Below are positions 1 to 9,400 of a stretch of 61,506 nt of DNA, in pieces. The stretch covers positions 201,353 to 262,858 of the forward strand of contig JADMJV010000012.1 of the NCBI GenBank assembly GCA_018780265.1. Reading direction: 5' to 3'. The position numbers were made by a program, and so were the translations under genes. The DNA comes from a bacterium (GTDB taxonomy: Bacteria > Vulcanimicrobiota > Xenobia > Xenobiales > JADMJV01). Every line of letters begins with the position of its first letter. The stretch's first letter is position 1. The notes below the pieces were generated by a model that searched no databases, had not been told where the DNA came from, and saw only the letters and a program-made list of their open reading frames with translations.

Positions 1-671
1 CGCGTAAAACCTCTTATCGTAGCGTTCGCAAGGGACTTGCCAGATTTCAGGCAGGAGTTCAGCCAGGGGCTGGGGCGCCTCTTCAGTTCCAAGACCACCC
101 TTTGGCCCAGAGCCTGGCGCTTGCAACCGCCCTCGATGACGCGAATGCGCGTGGCTTCTCGGGTGATTTCTCCAGACCAGCCTGAGTGGGCCTGTCATCG
201 GGACCACGGCGCCAGTTTCATTCCCGGTGATTCGAGCTAGCCAAGAATGGCCCTACCGAAGGAGAGGAAACGCCGCGACGTGACCGTGTTTGAATTTTTC
301 CTGCGAATGGCGGACGGAAATCGGCACCACGCAGAGGGTCGCCCCATTGGCTTCGAGAACGCGCAGCCGGGCGGGTTCGGGCCCGGTTCAGCCAGGGGCC
401 TCAAGCCCGCCAGAGCGGCTACGTCTACTCGCTTGCCCAGTGCGACCTTCTTTGGAAGGGGTTGCCCCCCGCACGTTCACGCGGCATGTTGAACAATTAC
501 AGTATCTACAAAGACGGACCCTATCACCAAATGCTGGCCTATCTGGAAACCCGCGACCTCCGCCCTGCCCAGCAGGGCGGATACAATTTGACACAATTCG
601 GGCCCGGCCTGACATACTCTCGATACGAGGGGGTTTTATCCTGAGAGGGGGGAATGGAAGGAGCCGAAACG
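1..671. other. Left edge, no assignable gene
   Basis: Several short open frames exist on both strands but none has a recognisable motif, a convincing ribosome site or a neighbour that would support it. On the minus strand a frame between about 30 and 230 gives an arginine-rich product that I do not recognise; it could be the end of a gene that starts outside or a decayed one. I see no RNA gene or repeat here. The last 80 bases hold the probable promoter of the stress operon. Confidence 0.4.
588..618 (+). promoter_or_regulatory. Possible promoter of the cpxP-like operon
   Basis: A perfect TTGACA at 588-593 is followed after 19 bases by CATACT (613-618), four of six matches to the -10 consensus. 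The spacing is two bases too long for an ideal sigma-70 promoter, so this is only a candidate. It lies 54 bases ahead of the first start codon. I see no clear CpxR-type direct repeat next to it. Confidence 0.3.
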
Positions 672-1136
672 ATGATGAAAGGCATGATCATGGGAGCATT
701 GGTGGCTGGACTTCTGGCCTGTGCCTTTGCCGAACCTTGGGAGGGAAAGGGTCCGCCAGACCCCGCCCGTATGGCCGAGTTGCACCGACAGCACTGGCAA
801 AAGCTCCACGAAAAGTTATGCCTGAAGCCCGAGCAGGAAGCGGCCTGGCAGGTTTTTGTTGAAAGGAGCCAGCCGGTTCCACCACCTCCTCCTCCCGACC
901 CGGCGGAGCGGGAACAGATGATGCAGCTAAAGACCCCCCAGCGAGTGGAACGAATCCTGGAGCGCATGAGGGCACACCACGCTAAGATGGAGGAAAACCT
1001 GGCGGCTGTCCAAGAGTTCTATGCCAAGCTTAGCCCGGAACAGCAAGAGGTGATGGATCAGGAGCCGCTTCCTCCACCACCGCGACCTCCGGGAAACCGT
1101 CGCCCTGACGCTGGGGACCGTCCTCCCGGTGACTGA
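672..1136 (+). CDS. Spy/CpxP-like periplasmic protein
   Basis: A 154-residue exported protein. Residues 1-20 form a signal peptide (short Lys-containing start, hydrophobic core, AFA-E cleavage site). The mature part is charged, helical and holds two LTxxQ-like motifs, LKPEQ (51-55) and LSPEQ (120-124), the hallmark of Spy/CpxP chaperones, which sit in the periplasm and dampen the CpxA kinase or protect unfolded envelope proteins. Proline tracts (69-76 and 133-140) are unusual for the family. I chose ATG 672 because AAGGAG lies 8 bases upstream; an in-frame ATG at 654 lacks this. It overlaps the response regulator by 8 bases, so the three genes form one operon and the protein is most likely the periplasmic brake of the kinase encoded two genes on. 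Confidence 0.75.
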   Translation: MMKGMIMGALVAGLLACAFAEPWEGKGPPDPARMAELHRQHWQKLHEKLCLKPEQEAAWQVFVERSQPVPPPPPPDPAEREQMMQLKTPQRVERILERMRAHHAKMEENLAAVQEFYAKLSPEQQEVMDQEPLPPPPRPPGNRRPDAGDRPPGD

Positions 1137-1842
1137 AGGCTCACTCCTGGTCGTCGATGACGAGCGGGAGATTCGCGTCCTGGTGAGTGAGTACCTCGAG
1201 GCCCACGGGTTTGAGGTTCGGGGTGCGGCCAATGGCGAGGAGATGTTTGGGGCAATGCGTGCCCGGTCCATCGATCTGGTCATTTTGGACTTGAATCTTC
1301 CCGGCGAAGACGGCCTGGAACTCTGTCGCCGTCTTCGCCAATCTTCTCGCCTGCCCGTGATCATGCTCACGGCCAGGGGAGAGACCTTCGATCGGATTTT
1401 GGGTTTAGAGACGGGTGCCGACGACTATCTGACCAAACCCTTTGAGCCGCGAGAATTGTTAGCCCGAATTCGTTCTGTTCTTCGGCGTGCCCAGCCAGAG
1501 GAATTGGCGCCAGCTCAGACTTTGCGATTCGCCGGATGGAGTTTGCATCTGGCCGGTCGCAACCTGTTTAATCCTCAAGGTGTGCTGGTCTCTCTGTCTG
1601 GTAGCGAGTTTCGTCTGCTCATGGCCTTCCTGGAAAGTCCTCAGCGTGTCCTTAGTCGAGACCAGTTGATGAGCGCGACTCACGGACGGGAGTCGGACTC
1701 TTATGACCGGTCCATGGATTTGCAGGTAAGCCGACTGCGACAGAAGCTTCGAGATGACGCCAGACAGCCTCAGTTGATCAAAACGGTGCGGAGCGAGGGG
1801 TATATGCTGACCATTGCGGTCGCCCGGGAGTACGGCCATTGA
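1129..1842 (+). CDS. OmpR/CpxR-family response regulator
   Basis: A 237-residue DNA-binding response regulator. The receiver domain (residues 1-118) has the acidic pair D10-D11, phospho-acceptor D54 in VILDLNLPGEDG, T81 and K103 in TKPFEPREL, all intact. The C-terminal 100 residues form the winged helix typical of the OmpR/PhoB family (LSGSEFRLL start, VSRLRQKL recognition helix). It starts with GTG inside the end of the CpxP-like gene and its stop overlaps the start of the histidine kinase by four bases, so the two signalling partners are translationally coupled. The order periplasmic regulator, response regulator, kinase is that of cpxP-cpxR-cpxA, which suggests control of envelope stress genes; the actual regulon cannot be seen here. 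Confidence 0.88.
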   Translation: MTEGSLLVVDDEREIRVLVSEYLEAHGFEVRGAANGEEMFGAMRARSIDLVILDLNLPGEDGLELCRRLRQSSRLPVIMLTARGETFDRILGLETGADDYLTKPFEPRELLARIRSVLRRAQPEELAPAQTLRFAGWSLHLAGRNLFNPQGVLVSLSGSEFRLLMAFLESPQRVLSRDQLMSATHGRESDSYDRSMDLQVSRLRQKLRDDARQPQLIKTVRSEGYMLTIAVAREYGH

Positions 1843-3146
1843 CCAGTCTGGACACTCTGGCTTCCAGGATATTCTTGATCCTGGTGGGGGGGATCTTCCT
1901 ATCCCTGGCCATTACCGTGGGACTGGGGCATCGAGAGCAACTCACCTGGATGCGCCACACTCATCTGCTCCATTCGGCCGATCAGATGGAGCAATTTTGG
2001 CGAATAGTGGAGGCCGTGCCCCCGGGGGAACGGCCTCGCCTGCTTCGGGGGGCCCCCAAGTTGGGGCTGCTCCTGCACCCTCTGCCCTCCCGCCATCCCC
2101 AACCTTATCCCTTTGGGGACATAGATGATGAACTTTATCGTCTGCTGGTTCTGCGGTTGGGCCCTGAGCGCGTATTAACGGTAGAGCGAGGCTACGCCCG
2201 CCTGCTTTTGAGCGACGGCCGGGTGCTGGGCCTGCAGACGTTACCTCCCCATCCTCCTCCCTTGCCCCGGTTGCACTTCTGGATTTGGGAGGGCCTGTTT
2301 CTTCTCTGCGTATTGGGTCTGGCGAGTTTGGTGTCGGCTCTGAGCACACGACCGCTGCTGCGCCTGGCAAAGGCCGCACAAGGACTGCAACGCGACCTCG
2401 ATCAACCCCCTCTGCCCGAACGAGGTCCTCGGGAGCTTCGGCAGGCTGCGGCAGCATTCAATGCAATGCAGGGCCAACTGATTCGGCACCTGCGCTCCCG
2501 CAGTCAGATGTTGGCAGCCATCGCCCACGATTTGCAGACCCCTCTCACACGCCTCCGCCTGAGGCTGGAAAAGGTTGAACCTCAAGAATTGCGCGACAAG
2601 TTGCTGCAAGACCTGGGTCTGATGCAGCAACTGGTGACCGAGGGTCTGGAGTTTGCCCGCAGCGTAGATTCGCAAGAGCAAAAAGTGGACGTGGAACTTT
2701 TCTCTCTTCTTGACAGTCTGGTGCAAGACGCCAGAGAATCGGGTCTGGTGGTCTCTCTAGAAGCTCCAGACCCTCTACCTCAATTGTTCGTTCGGGTAGG
2801 TCCCCATGACCTGAGACGCTGCCTGGGAAACCTGGTGGACAACGCCGTGAAGTATGGGGAGCAGGCCTGGGTCGGTGTGGAGCTTCAGAAGGAGGAGGTG
2901 CTCGTCTCGGTGAGAGATCAGGGTCCGGGGCTGTCGCCGGAGATGCTGGAGAAGGTGTTTGAGCCGTTTGTGCGCGGGGAGGATTCCCGCTCCCGGGAAA
3001 CCGGGGGCAGCGGCCTCGGGTTGGCCATCGCCCGCAATCTGGCTTCTCGTCAGGGTGGTCAACTGAGTTTAGAAAACCTGCCCCAAGGAGGGCTCAAGGC
3101 ATGTCTTCGCCTTCCGCTGGGCGACTTGGCTCGATCACAGGATTGA
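1839..3146 (+). CDS. CpxA/EnvZ-like sensor histidine kinase
   Basis: A 435-residue membrane kinase. Transmembrane segments lie at about 10-28 and 148-168 and enclose a periplasmic sensor of roughly 115 residues rich in Pro and Leu. A short HAMP-like linker (170-215) precedes the dimerisation helix with phospho-acceptor H230 in IAHDLQTPLTRL. The ATPase part has an N box with N335 (NLVDNAVKYG), a G1 box with D360 (DQGPG) and a G2 box GGSGLGLAIA near 390, so it should be active. The start is TTG in a TTGA overlap with the regulator stop. Partner of the upstream response regulator; the sensor probably interacts with the Spy/CpxP-like protein at the head of the operon, an inference from gene order. 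Confidence 0.87.
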   Translation: MTSLDTLASRIFLILVGGIFLSLAITVGLGHREQLTWMRHTHLLHSADQMEQFWRIVEAVPPGERPRLLRGAPKLGLLLHPLPSRHPQPYPFGDIDDELYRLLVLRLGPERVLTVERGYARLLLSDGRVLGLQTLPPHPPPLPRLHFWIWEGLFLLCVLGLASLVSALSTRPLLRLAKAAQGLQRDLDQPPLPERGPRELRQAAAAFNAMQGQLIRHLRSRSQMLAAIAHDLQTPLTRLRLRLEKVEPQELRDKLLQDLGLMQQLVTEGLEFARSVDSQEQKVDVELFSLLDSLVQDARESGLVVSLEAPDPLPQLFVRVGPHDLRRCLGNLVDNAVKYGEQAWVGVELQKEEVLVSVRDQGPGLSPEMLEKVFEPFVRGEDSRSRETGGSGLGLAIARNLASRQGGQLSLENLPQGGLKACLRLPLGDLARSQD

Positions 3147-3295
3147 GTCGGTTCGCTATTGGGATTTTCTGGTTTCCAGCGCCTCGAAGAAACCTGCGAG
3201 GGGGGGCCGCAGCCCCCGAGGCACCTTGCACCGCTAACGGGTGGTCGACGAAATCGGGCGCAGGAAACGCTCCTCCTGGCCGCTAAGCTGCCCGC

Positions 3296-3644
3296 ATGCC
3301 AGAGCGTGTCTTCTCCGGACCCCTTGGGTCTCGACGGCAAAACCCACCGCCCCTTTGAAGCGGGCCCGCAGGCGCGCCGCTGCCTGGAGATCATTCAAAG
3401 CGCCCTGCAAAAGCTAGGAGCGAACCTTTCGGATGTGGTGCGCACCCGTATCTTCTTAACCCAGGTGGAGGTCTTTCCCGCCGTGGCCCGCGTGCACGGA
3501 GAGTTCTTCCATTCTCATCCGCCCGTATGCACCTGTGTGGTCACCGGATTGCTCGACCCGGACTGGCGCGTGGAAATCGAAGCCTACGCGCGCCTCAGTG
3601 AGCAAGGACAAAAAGCCACCTCAGGTCCTGGCACTCCCAGGTGA
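3296..3644 (+). pseudogene. Broken RidA-family (YjgF/UK114) gene
   Basis: The frame ending at 3644 encodes a good C-terminal two thirds of a RidA-family imine/enamine deaminase: PLGLDGKTHRPFEAG, then LEIIQSALQKLGANLSDVVR, TRIFLT and a late CTCVVTGL...VEIEAYARL strand. The expected N-terminal strands are not in this frame. Just upstream, ERVFSGPLG is read in another frame (about 3302-3328), matching the family VFVSGT-type strand, so one or a few bases have been lost at the C-run near 3317. No start codon with a ribosome site precedes it. I therefore read it as a frameshifted, N-terminally decayed gene. A sequencing error is the alternative. Confidence 0.6.
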
Positions 3645-3700
3645 CCCAAGAAGCCCTACACCCTTCTTTCGGTATTGTAAACGGTGAGACAATAGTTCGA

Positions 3701-4900
3701 TCAGGCTAACCAACTCGTGACTTCGTTCAACGCCAACTGATCGCAATGACGGCAATGGGTATAGCTATGGGAATTGGGCTGTTGGCAATCAGGGCAGATC
3801 CAGTCACCAAGCGCATGGAGTTCCACGAGGGCTTCGGCCGCCAGGTGAAGTTCCTCAATTTGGCCCCCTTCCAAATAGCGCAGGCAGGGGGCGGTCACGG
3901 GCTCTTCCAGGGCGTAATCTTGCAGCAGAGCATGCAGTGTCATGTCGGCAGTTGTCTGGCTCAGAATACCTACCAGAGTCTGGGCACAAAGGCCAGCCAC
4001 ACCGACCAGTCCGTCCAGTCTCAGCCGGCGACGCCGCACCTGCTCGAACGCCTCGGCCATAGCGGCCGGATCAGCGCGCAGCCAGGCTTGCTCTACTGCT
4101 TGCAAGCTGGCCTCGCGCTGCCCCGCCGGCAAGATGACGGAGGGGCAAAGAGTCTCCCAGAGCCTCTTGATGCTCTCCAATTCCTCTCCGCATGGCGGTG
4201 CGCCATCGGCCCAGGCGCTGGCTTGTTCCCGGCTCACGCCGGGTATTGACTCGAAGGGATGAGGAGGGGCTTCTCTCACCCAGTCCAACAAATGCTGGAG
4301 GAGTTCGCCCCCGGCCTGGAGACGGGCCAGAGCGGGTCGCAAGTCGAAAGGCTCCTTATCAGAAACCATCCGGCAGTCAAGCAAACCCTTACGCACATGG
4401 ACGAAACCCTGCACCAAACTCACCCGAGCGGGGCGCGGCAAACCGCGGCGGAACGCCCGATAGATGGCCTGAAGGCTCGCGAGATAGGGCCCGACCTGGC
4501 GTTGCGCTAAGTGCACGGCCGCAGTGCCCCCCCTGCCTTGCACGAAGGCGGCACCGGCCAGCAATAGCCGGTTCAATGGAGGCTGGCTCGAGAAGTGAGG
4601 CTGTGATCTCTTGCGCTGAATCTCGTGAGCCAGGGATGCCACCTCGAAGAGGGGAGCGCATACATCGCCAGGGCGGCCCTCCCGCAGAGCCAGGTCGACC
4701 TGATCAAGCAGATACTCGAGATTTCGGAAGTGGCTCAGTTCCTCGTCATCCAGTGAGTAGAGAGACGTGGTCAGAAGCCAGTTGCGGCACGCGTTCAGAT
4801 CGTGCGTGAAAAACTGCTCCTCCTCTGGACTGACCTCCCAACCATGGTAGAGAGCGTTGAGCCAGAGTACCGTGGCTCGGGGCAAATAGTTTATGCGCAC
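3701..4900 (-). CDS. Helical protein with C-terminal zinc ribbon
   Basis: A 399-residue soluble protein that I do not recognise. It is predicted almost wholly helical, rich in Leu, Ala, Arg and Gln, with no signal peptide or membrane span. The last 35 residues carry a compact CPDC...CRHC pair, a zinc ribbon of the kind that closes many bacterial regulatory or scaffold proteins. It starts with GTG, 33 bases behind the stop of the EF-hand gene and on the same strand, so both may share a transcript. The upstream ribosome site is weak. No enzymatic motif is visible; a role in protein or nucleic-acid binding through the ribbon is only a guess. Confidence 0.7.
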   Translation of the reverse strand: MRINYLPRATVLWLNALYHGWEVSPEEEQFFTHDLNACRNWLLTTSLYSLDDEELSHFRNLEYLLDQVDLALREGRPGDVCAPLFEVASLAHEIQRKRSQPHFSSQPPLNRLLLAGAAFVQGRGGTAAVHLAQRQVGPYLASLQAIYRAFRRGLPRPARVSLVQGFVHVRKGLLDCRMVSDKEPFDLRPALARLQAGGELLQHLLDWVREAPPHPFESIPGVSREQASAWADGAPPCGEELESIKRLWETLCPSVILPAGQREASLQAVEQAWLRADPAAMAEAFEQVRRRRLRLDGLVGVAGLCAQTLVGILSQTTADMTLHALLQDYALEEPVTAPCLRYLEGGQIEELHLAAEALVELHALGDWICPDCQQPNSHSYTHCRHCDQLALNEVTSWLA

Positions 4901-4933
4901 CGAGCCACGGATTCGAGGTCGTGAGCCATATGC

Positions 4934-6214
4934 CTACGCGGAAATGACTTGACCATCGTCCAGGAGGTATACGTTCTTGCCGTCCGAGACCCGACCCCAG
5001 GCGGTCGAGCCCGCCGGCTGCGACCTCATTACCTCCAATCCCTTCGACAAGCGTAGGCCCGGTGTGAACCCCATCTGTTGGAGACGCGCACTGGACTCGC
5101 GTTTCTTGCCGTCACTGGAAGCTAGCTGGTCCAAATACGAGCCGCCCACACCCTGAACGGTGTCAGGGCCCTCAAAACACGGGGTGTTGCGGCGTTCCTC
5201 ATCAAAGCGCCTGGGGTCACTGACCGAGATGTTGAACGGGTTATAACCCGGGTCGTAACCGTCGCGGTGGCGAAGCCCGCGAATGTAGTCCCCTGAACTC
5301 GGGTCGCGTGGACCGTCGAAACGGGGGTCGTAGCTCCCCTCGTCGCCATGCTGGGGGTCGAACCCCCGGCCGTGTTCCCATCCGCACTGGCCCCATGGGC
5401 TGCAATCGGTGTCAAATCCACACCAGTCCCGTTGACTGTGTTGCCGGCGGCCACCCCGCGAGGCATTCTCCACCTCCGTATAGTTGCGCTGCAGGTCGAC
5501 CGACTTGACAGAGTAGGTCCCGCTTTGAGTACGCACTCCGTCGATGTCATTGGCTCGGTAGTTTCCATCGCAGTCCTGGTCCACCATCACCTTGGCGCCC
5601 GCCCTTTTGAGTTCATATTGGGTCAGTTTCCCATCCCCGTCCAGGTCGAGCCTCCCGCTCCAGGCTTGCTGGGTTCGTTTCATTTCCCCCATTTCGTGGT
5701 CGCTGACCTTGCCGTCGGCATCAAAATCCGCCTCGCCTCGCAAGGACTTCAAGATGGCGTTGCTTTGAGCCATTTCGGATTTGTCGATAGTGCCGTCACG
5801 ATTGACGTCAAAGGCGAGAACCCCATCCGTATTTCCCTGGAAGCTGCCATCCCGATCCAGATCGATGCCGAACCCGCCGCGCTGGGACGGTCCACCGAGA
5901 AGGTGGCCACCAAAGGGTAACTGGATGCGATTTGTGCCGGATGTCAAATTGCTACTGTCTACGTTCAGGTGGTTGCCGGCCAGCGTCCCACGCTCATAGG
6001 CCCGTCTCTCTCCTGCATCGGCGCCAAGGAATGACTGGCCGTTCCCCCAACGGGCTTCGCCCGAAATCATGCGGCGCTTGATGGCCAGGTCTCCGTCGTT
6101 GGGAGTACTTTCAAAGGTCAGCCCCCGACCCACGGTTCCGCCCGGGAGCCGGCTGCCTTGAACGGACAGTTCAATCCGATTGCGCATCTCGTTGATTACA
6201 TCAAAAATTCCCAC
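4934..6214 (-). CDS. EF-hand calcium-binding protein
   Basis: About 426 residues with a cluster of Ca2+-binding loops of the DxDxDG type: DLDRDGS (about 118), DVNRDGTIDKSE (136-147), DFDADGKVSDHE (163-174), DLDGDGKLTQYE (190-201) and the degenerate DQDCDGNYRAND (212-223). Three loops keep all ligand positions including the final Glu. The second half is rich in Asp, Arg, Gly and Tyr with imperfect FDP/DPR repeats and looks disordered. No classical signal peptide is seen. I prefer GTG 6214 because TGGAGGA lies eight bases upstream; an alternative GTG at 6229 has no such site. It is followed at 33 bases by the zinc-ribbon gene. Calcium sensing or buffering is likely; the target is unknown. Confidence 0.75.
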   Translation of the reverse strand: MGIFDVINEMRNRIELSVQGSRLPGGTVGRGLTFESTPNDGDLAIKRRMISGEARWGNGQSFLGADAGERRAYERGTLAGNHLNVDSSNLTSGTNRIQLPFGGHLLGGPSQRGGFGIDLDRDGSFQGNTDGVLAFDVNRDGTIDKSEMAQSNAILKSLRGEADFDADGKVSDHEMGEMKRTQQAWSGRLDLDGDGKLTQYELKRAGAKVMVDQDCDGNYRANDIDGVRTQSGTYSVKSVDLQRNYTEVENASRGGRRQHSQRDWCGFDTDCSPWGQCGWEHGRGFDPQHGDEGSYDPRFDGPRDPSSGDYIRGLRHRDGYDPGYNPFNISVSDPRRFDEERRNTPCFEGPDTVQGVGGSYLDQLASSDGKKRESSARLQQMGFTPGLRLSKGLEVMRSQPAGSTAWGRVSDGKNVYLLDDGQVISA

Positions 6215-6477
6215 GCTCTTGTCCTCCACGTTGCTCTTGCTCGAAAACTTCTAACGTCAGATTAGCGGGTTCGTCTGGACGGAATTGGGAGCCGAGCCAG
6301 AGATTGTGAACATTTTGTTACAGTTTTGTCGCCTTGATGAATTGACCCGTTGGGGGCGACCAGGTTCTCGCGAATGAGTTCCTCGAAGTATTGCTCGCGC
6401 CGACCTCGACTTTGCCCAGGAAGTGGCTTGCCAAATTACCGGAGTGCTGCCTTGATCACGGACCCCTGCGCTTTCGC

Positions 6478-9400
6478 TTAAGTGTTCGCTTTCTGGTCGA
6501 TTGTTTTGAGCTGAATTGTGACCCTTCCGGGGGTGACCACTATTCTGAACCGCTCCATCAGGGGGTCTTTAGTCCATGGCGTTTCCCGGTTCGGATCTGG
6601 GGGAGCAGGAACGACAGCGCAGGTCCAGGTTTCGGACTCAAAAGTGAAATTCAAGGACCCGGTGGTAGATTTACCCAGAAGGACGGCGGTCTGTCCATCT
6701 AAGATTCGGGCAGCGAAGTCTGTCCAGGTCTCCAGGCAGGCGGGAGATAGGTTTTCGGGGATGGCAAGACCGACGTGGAGAGTACGTTGACCGGAAGCTC
6801 CCAACCAGTCCGAGAATCGAGTCGGTCCCAGAAAGAGGGGAAGAGTTTGACCCTTGTCGTGCTTGAGGACAAGATCTGCTGAGAGTCGCAGGTTGCGGTG
6901 GGCATAGCTTTCCTGGCGCAGTAAAGTATAAGTCCCAAGGCGCTTTCCTTCCAGATACTCGAGCAATTCACTTCTGTCCGACAGCCAGGAATTGGAGGAA
7001 CCAAACCCGTTTTTCCAGGCGGAAAAGAAGCCGATCAAGCCGCAGACCAGAGGTGGTCCGATCAGGACGAACTTGGCGGTAGCGAAGTAAGAGATGAGCC
7101 AGGCGGGCACCAGAAGCCAGTCTGGAAACCCATCTCCCTTGATGAATAGGCTGGGCACGATGGTAGTAGATGCCACCTTGTGAAGTAGCAGGCTGTTTTC
7201 GATCAGGTCGCAGGCCCCGGCGAGCAGTGCAAAACGGGCCATTAACCGAAACCACCGTAAGCGCGTGGAGTAGTGCAACCACAGGCAGCCTATGGCGAAA
7301 AAGCCTGCGTAGGCCACCGCCATGGAGTTGTCCCATGCCAACGCATCTTGTAAGCCTTGCGTTGAGGACATATCGTTGAATGTCAATTCCAAGCTCAACA
7401 TCTTTAACGAGCGTGACAGGATGGCCGTATTTACTGCGATAGCGATGCCGGCCAGGAACAACACGGTGGTAACGAATACCAGGATTAGGTGGGAAATAGA
7501 ACGCTGCAGGAACCCAAAGCGCATCTTGTGGTAGGCGTAGGCGACTGCCGGTGAAATCAGGATGGCCAGGTCCCAATACCTGGCTTTGCCGGGCCAAACG
7601 ACCAGACTGCCCCAGGTTGCCACCAGGGTCCCCCAGGCCGCCAGGTCCCACATGCTAAATCGAGTTGATTTCCATCCAGCAGGGGTCAGGGCGTAGCGTA
7701 GGGCAGTGGCCCCGCTAAAAAAGGCGCTTAGAGGGAGCAGAGCGGTAAAGATCCGCTGAGGAGACGGACCATCGGGGGGCCAGTCGCCGACCCTCAAAGC
7801 GATCAAAAGTAGAAAGGCGACCCAGAGGCTAGGACTGGCCCACCAACTCTGGGTTTGCACGGCATATCCGGCGGCAACAAGACTCATCCCCACCCAGAAC
7901 AGGGAAGCATTGCTTAAGAAGAAGCCCAGACCGAGCAGAACGATGGTCACGGTGACCATCATTCCTAATACCAGCATCCGAGTTTGTTGATTTTGTTGGG
8001 CCGCCCAAGCTGCCGAATAGGTTGTACGGAGAAGCGGAGAGAGCACCCCTCTCAGTATCCTGTCCAGCCACGGAATCGGGGCTGTGTTGACGCATTTCAG
8101 TGCAGCCAAACCCAACTGACAGCCACGTCGAATCTGAACGAGCACGGGAATCCGTTTGACGCCATCCTGACTGATTTTGTTGGCATGCAACAGGTCAAGC
8201 AGATCTTCGCCGACTGTGCGGCCCTCCAATCCCTGCTTGACGACATCCACGGGGCCCTGGAAACACAGGGCCATAAATTCCCGGAGAACACCTGAGGCCT
8301 GGCTCGACAAGAATGGCCTGGCGGCTTCGCTACTCAAGAATCTCTTGGCGGCGTCTACCTTTACCCAGGGGGGATCCTCGCCCCACGGCAGCGATTCCAC
8401 CAGGTCGGCGGCCAGCAACTTGGGGATTTCCTCCTTGAGGATGTCGAATTGGTGGCGCAGAACAATGAGCTGGATTATCGACTCGACACCCTCAGGATTC
8501 CATAGCCTGTCGACTTCGGCAGCGGATGGATCCCCTTTTTCCAGGTAGCGACCGATTTCGTCCGTCTGGTCGCCGTGCCATTCTCCGCAACGCAGATATC
8601 GGAGGACACCCAATTTGGCTTCGGGCGACAGCGATGCCATTTTTTTGGGAAATTCTTCCCACAACAGCATTTTTAGCAGCGTTGCGCAGCCGTCCAATCG
8701 CCCCCATAGCAAGTCGTTGCAGCGAACGGTGCGACTGAGAAATCCTCCGAACTTGAAAAGAGCTGAGCCCGCCACCTTGAGGTCCTCCGGACGGTCGGAC
8801 AATCCGAGTTTCACCTTAGGGTCGATCATGATCATGTCGAGGGTCTCGCGGTTGGGAATCCCCGAAGCACGCTCCACCGGGTAGAGCCACACATCCTCTT
8901 GGCGCAGAGCGTTATCTGGCATGCAACCATCTGCCCTTTTTTGGAAATCCAACAGCGCTGTTTTGCAGTGTCCGTCGGCCGCCAGGAGTAATTTCTGGGC
9001 CGCCTCTTCTCGAACCTGATCACTTGAAATATCGGTGAGTTCGGAAAAAAAGTCTTCCAGTTCGGTACGCAATGTGGTTTTAATCTGCAAGAACTCCGTG
9101 TAGGCATCGTTGATGTCACGCAGCTTGCGGGGGCAAGAATCTTTGGGGCCCATTCTCTCGTAGAGTCGGTCCTGGGCGCGTAGCAGCAGGCGCTCGGTGA
9201 AATAAGGGTCGATTTTGTCGAGTGGAAGCTTTAGTGAATCGTCTGCTTCTTTGCAAAGGGCCTGTATTTTTGTGAGCAAGACGGTGCGAAATGCGGTCAG
9301 GTCGAAATCCATTCCTTGGAATTTCAGCCGCAGAATATCGCAGATTCTCTCCACCATCTCGAGGGTACGCAGCCGGGCCCAGATTTCGATCTGAGGAAGA

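Noticed and set aside
30..230. Minus-strand Arg-rich frame at the left edge as a gene end
   Set aside because: No family resemblance and no usable start inside the window; left unassigned.
3200..3217. GC hairpin GGGGGC-CGCA-GCCCCC as terminator of the stress operon
   Set aside because: No T tail follows; it may be incidental in GC-rich sequence.
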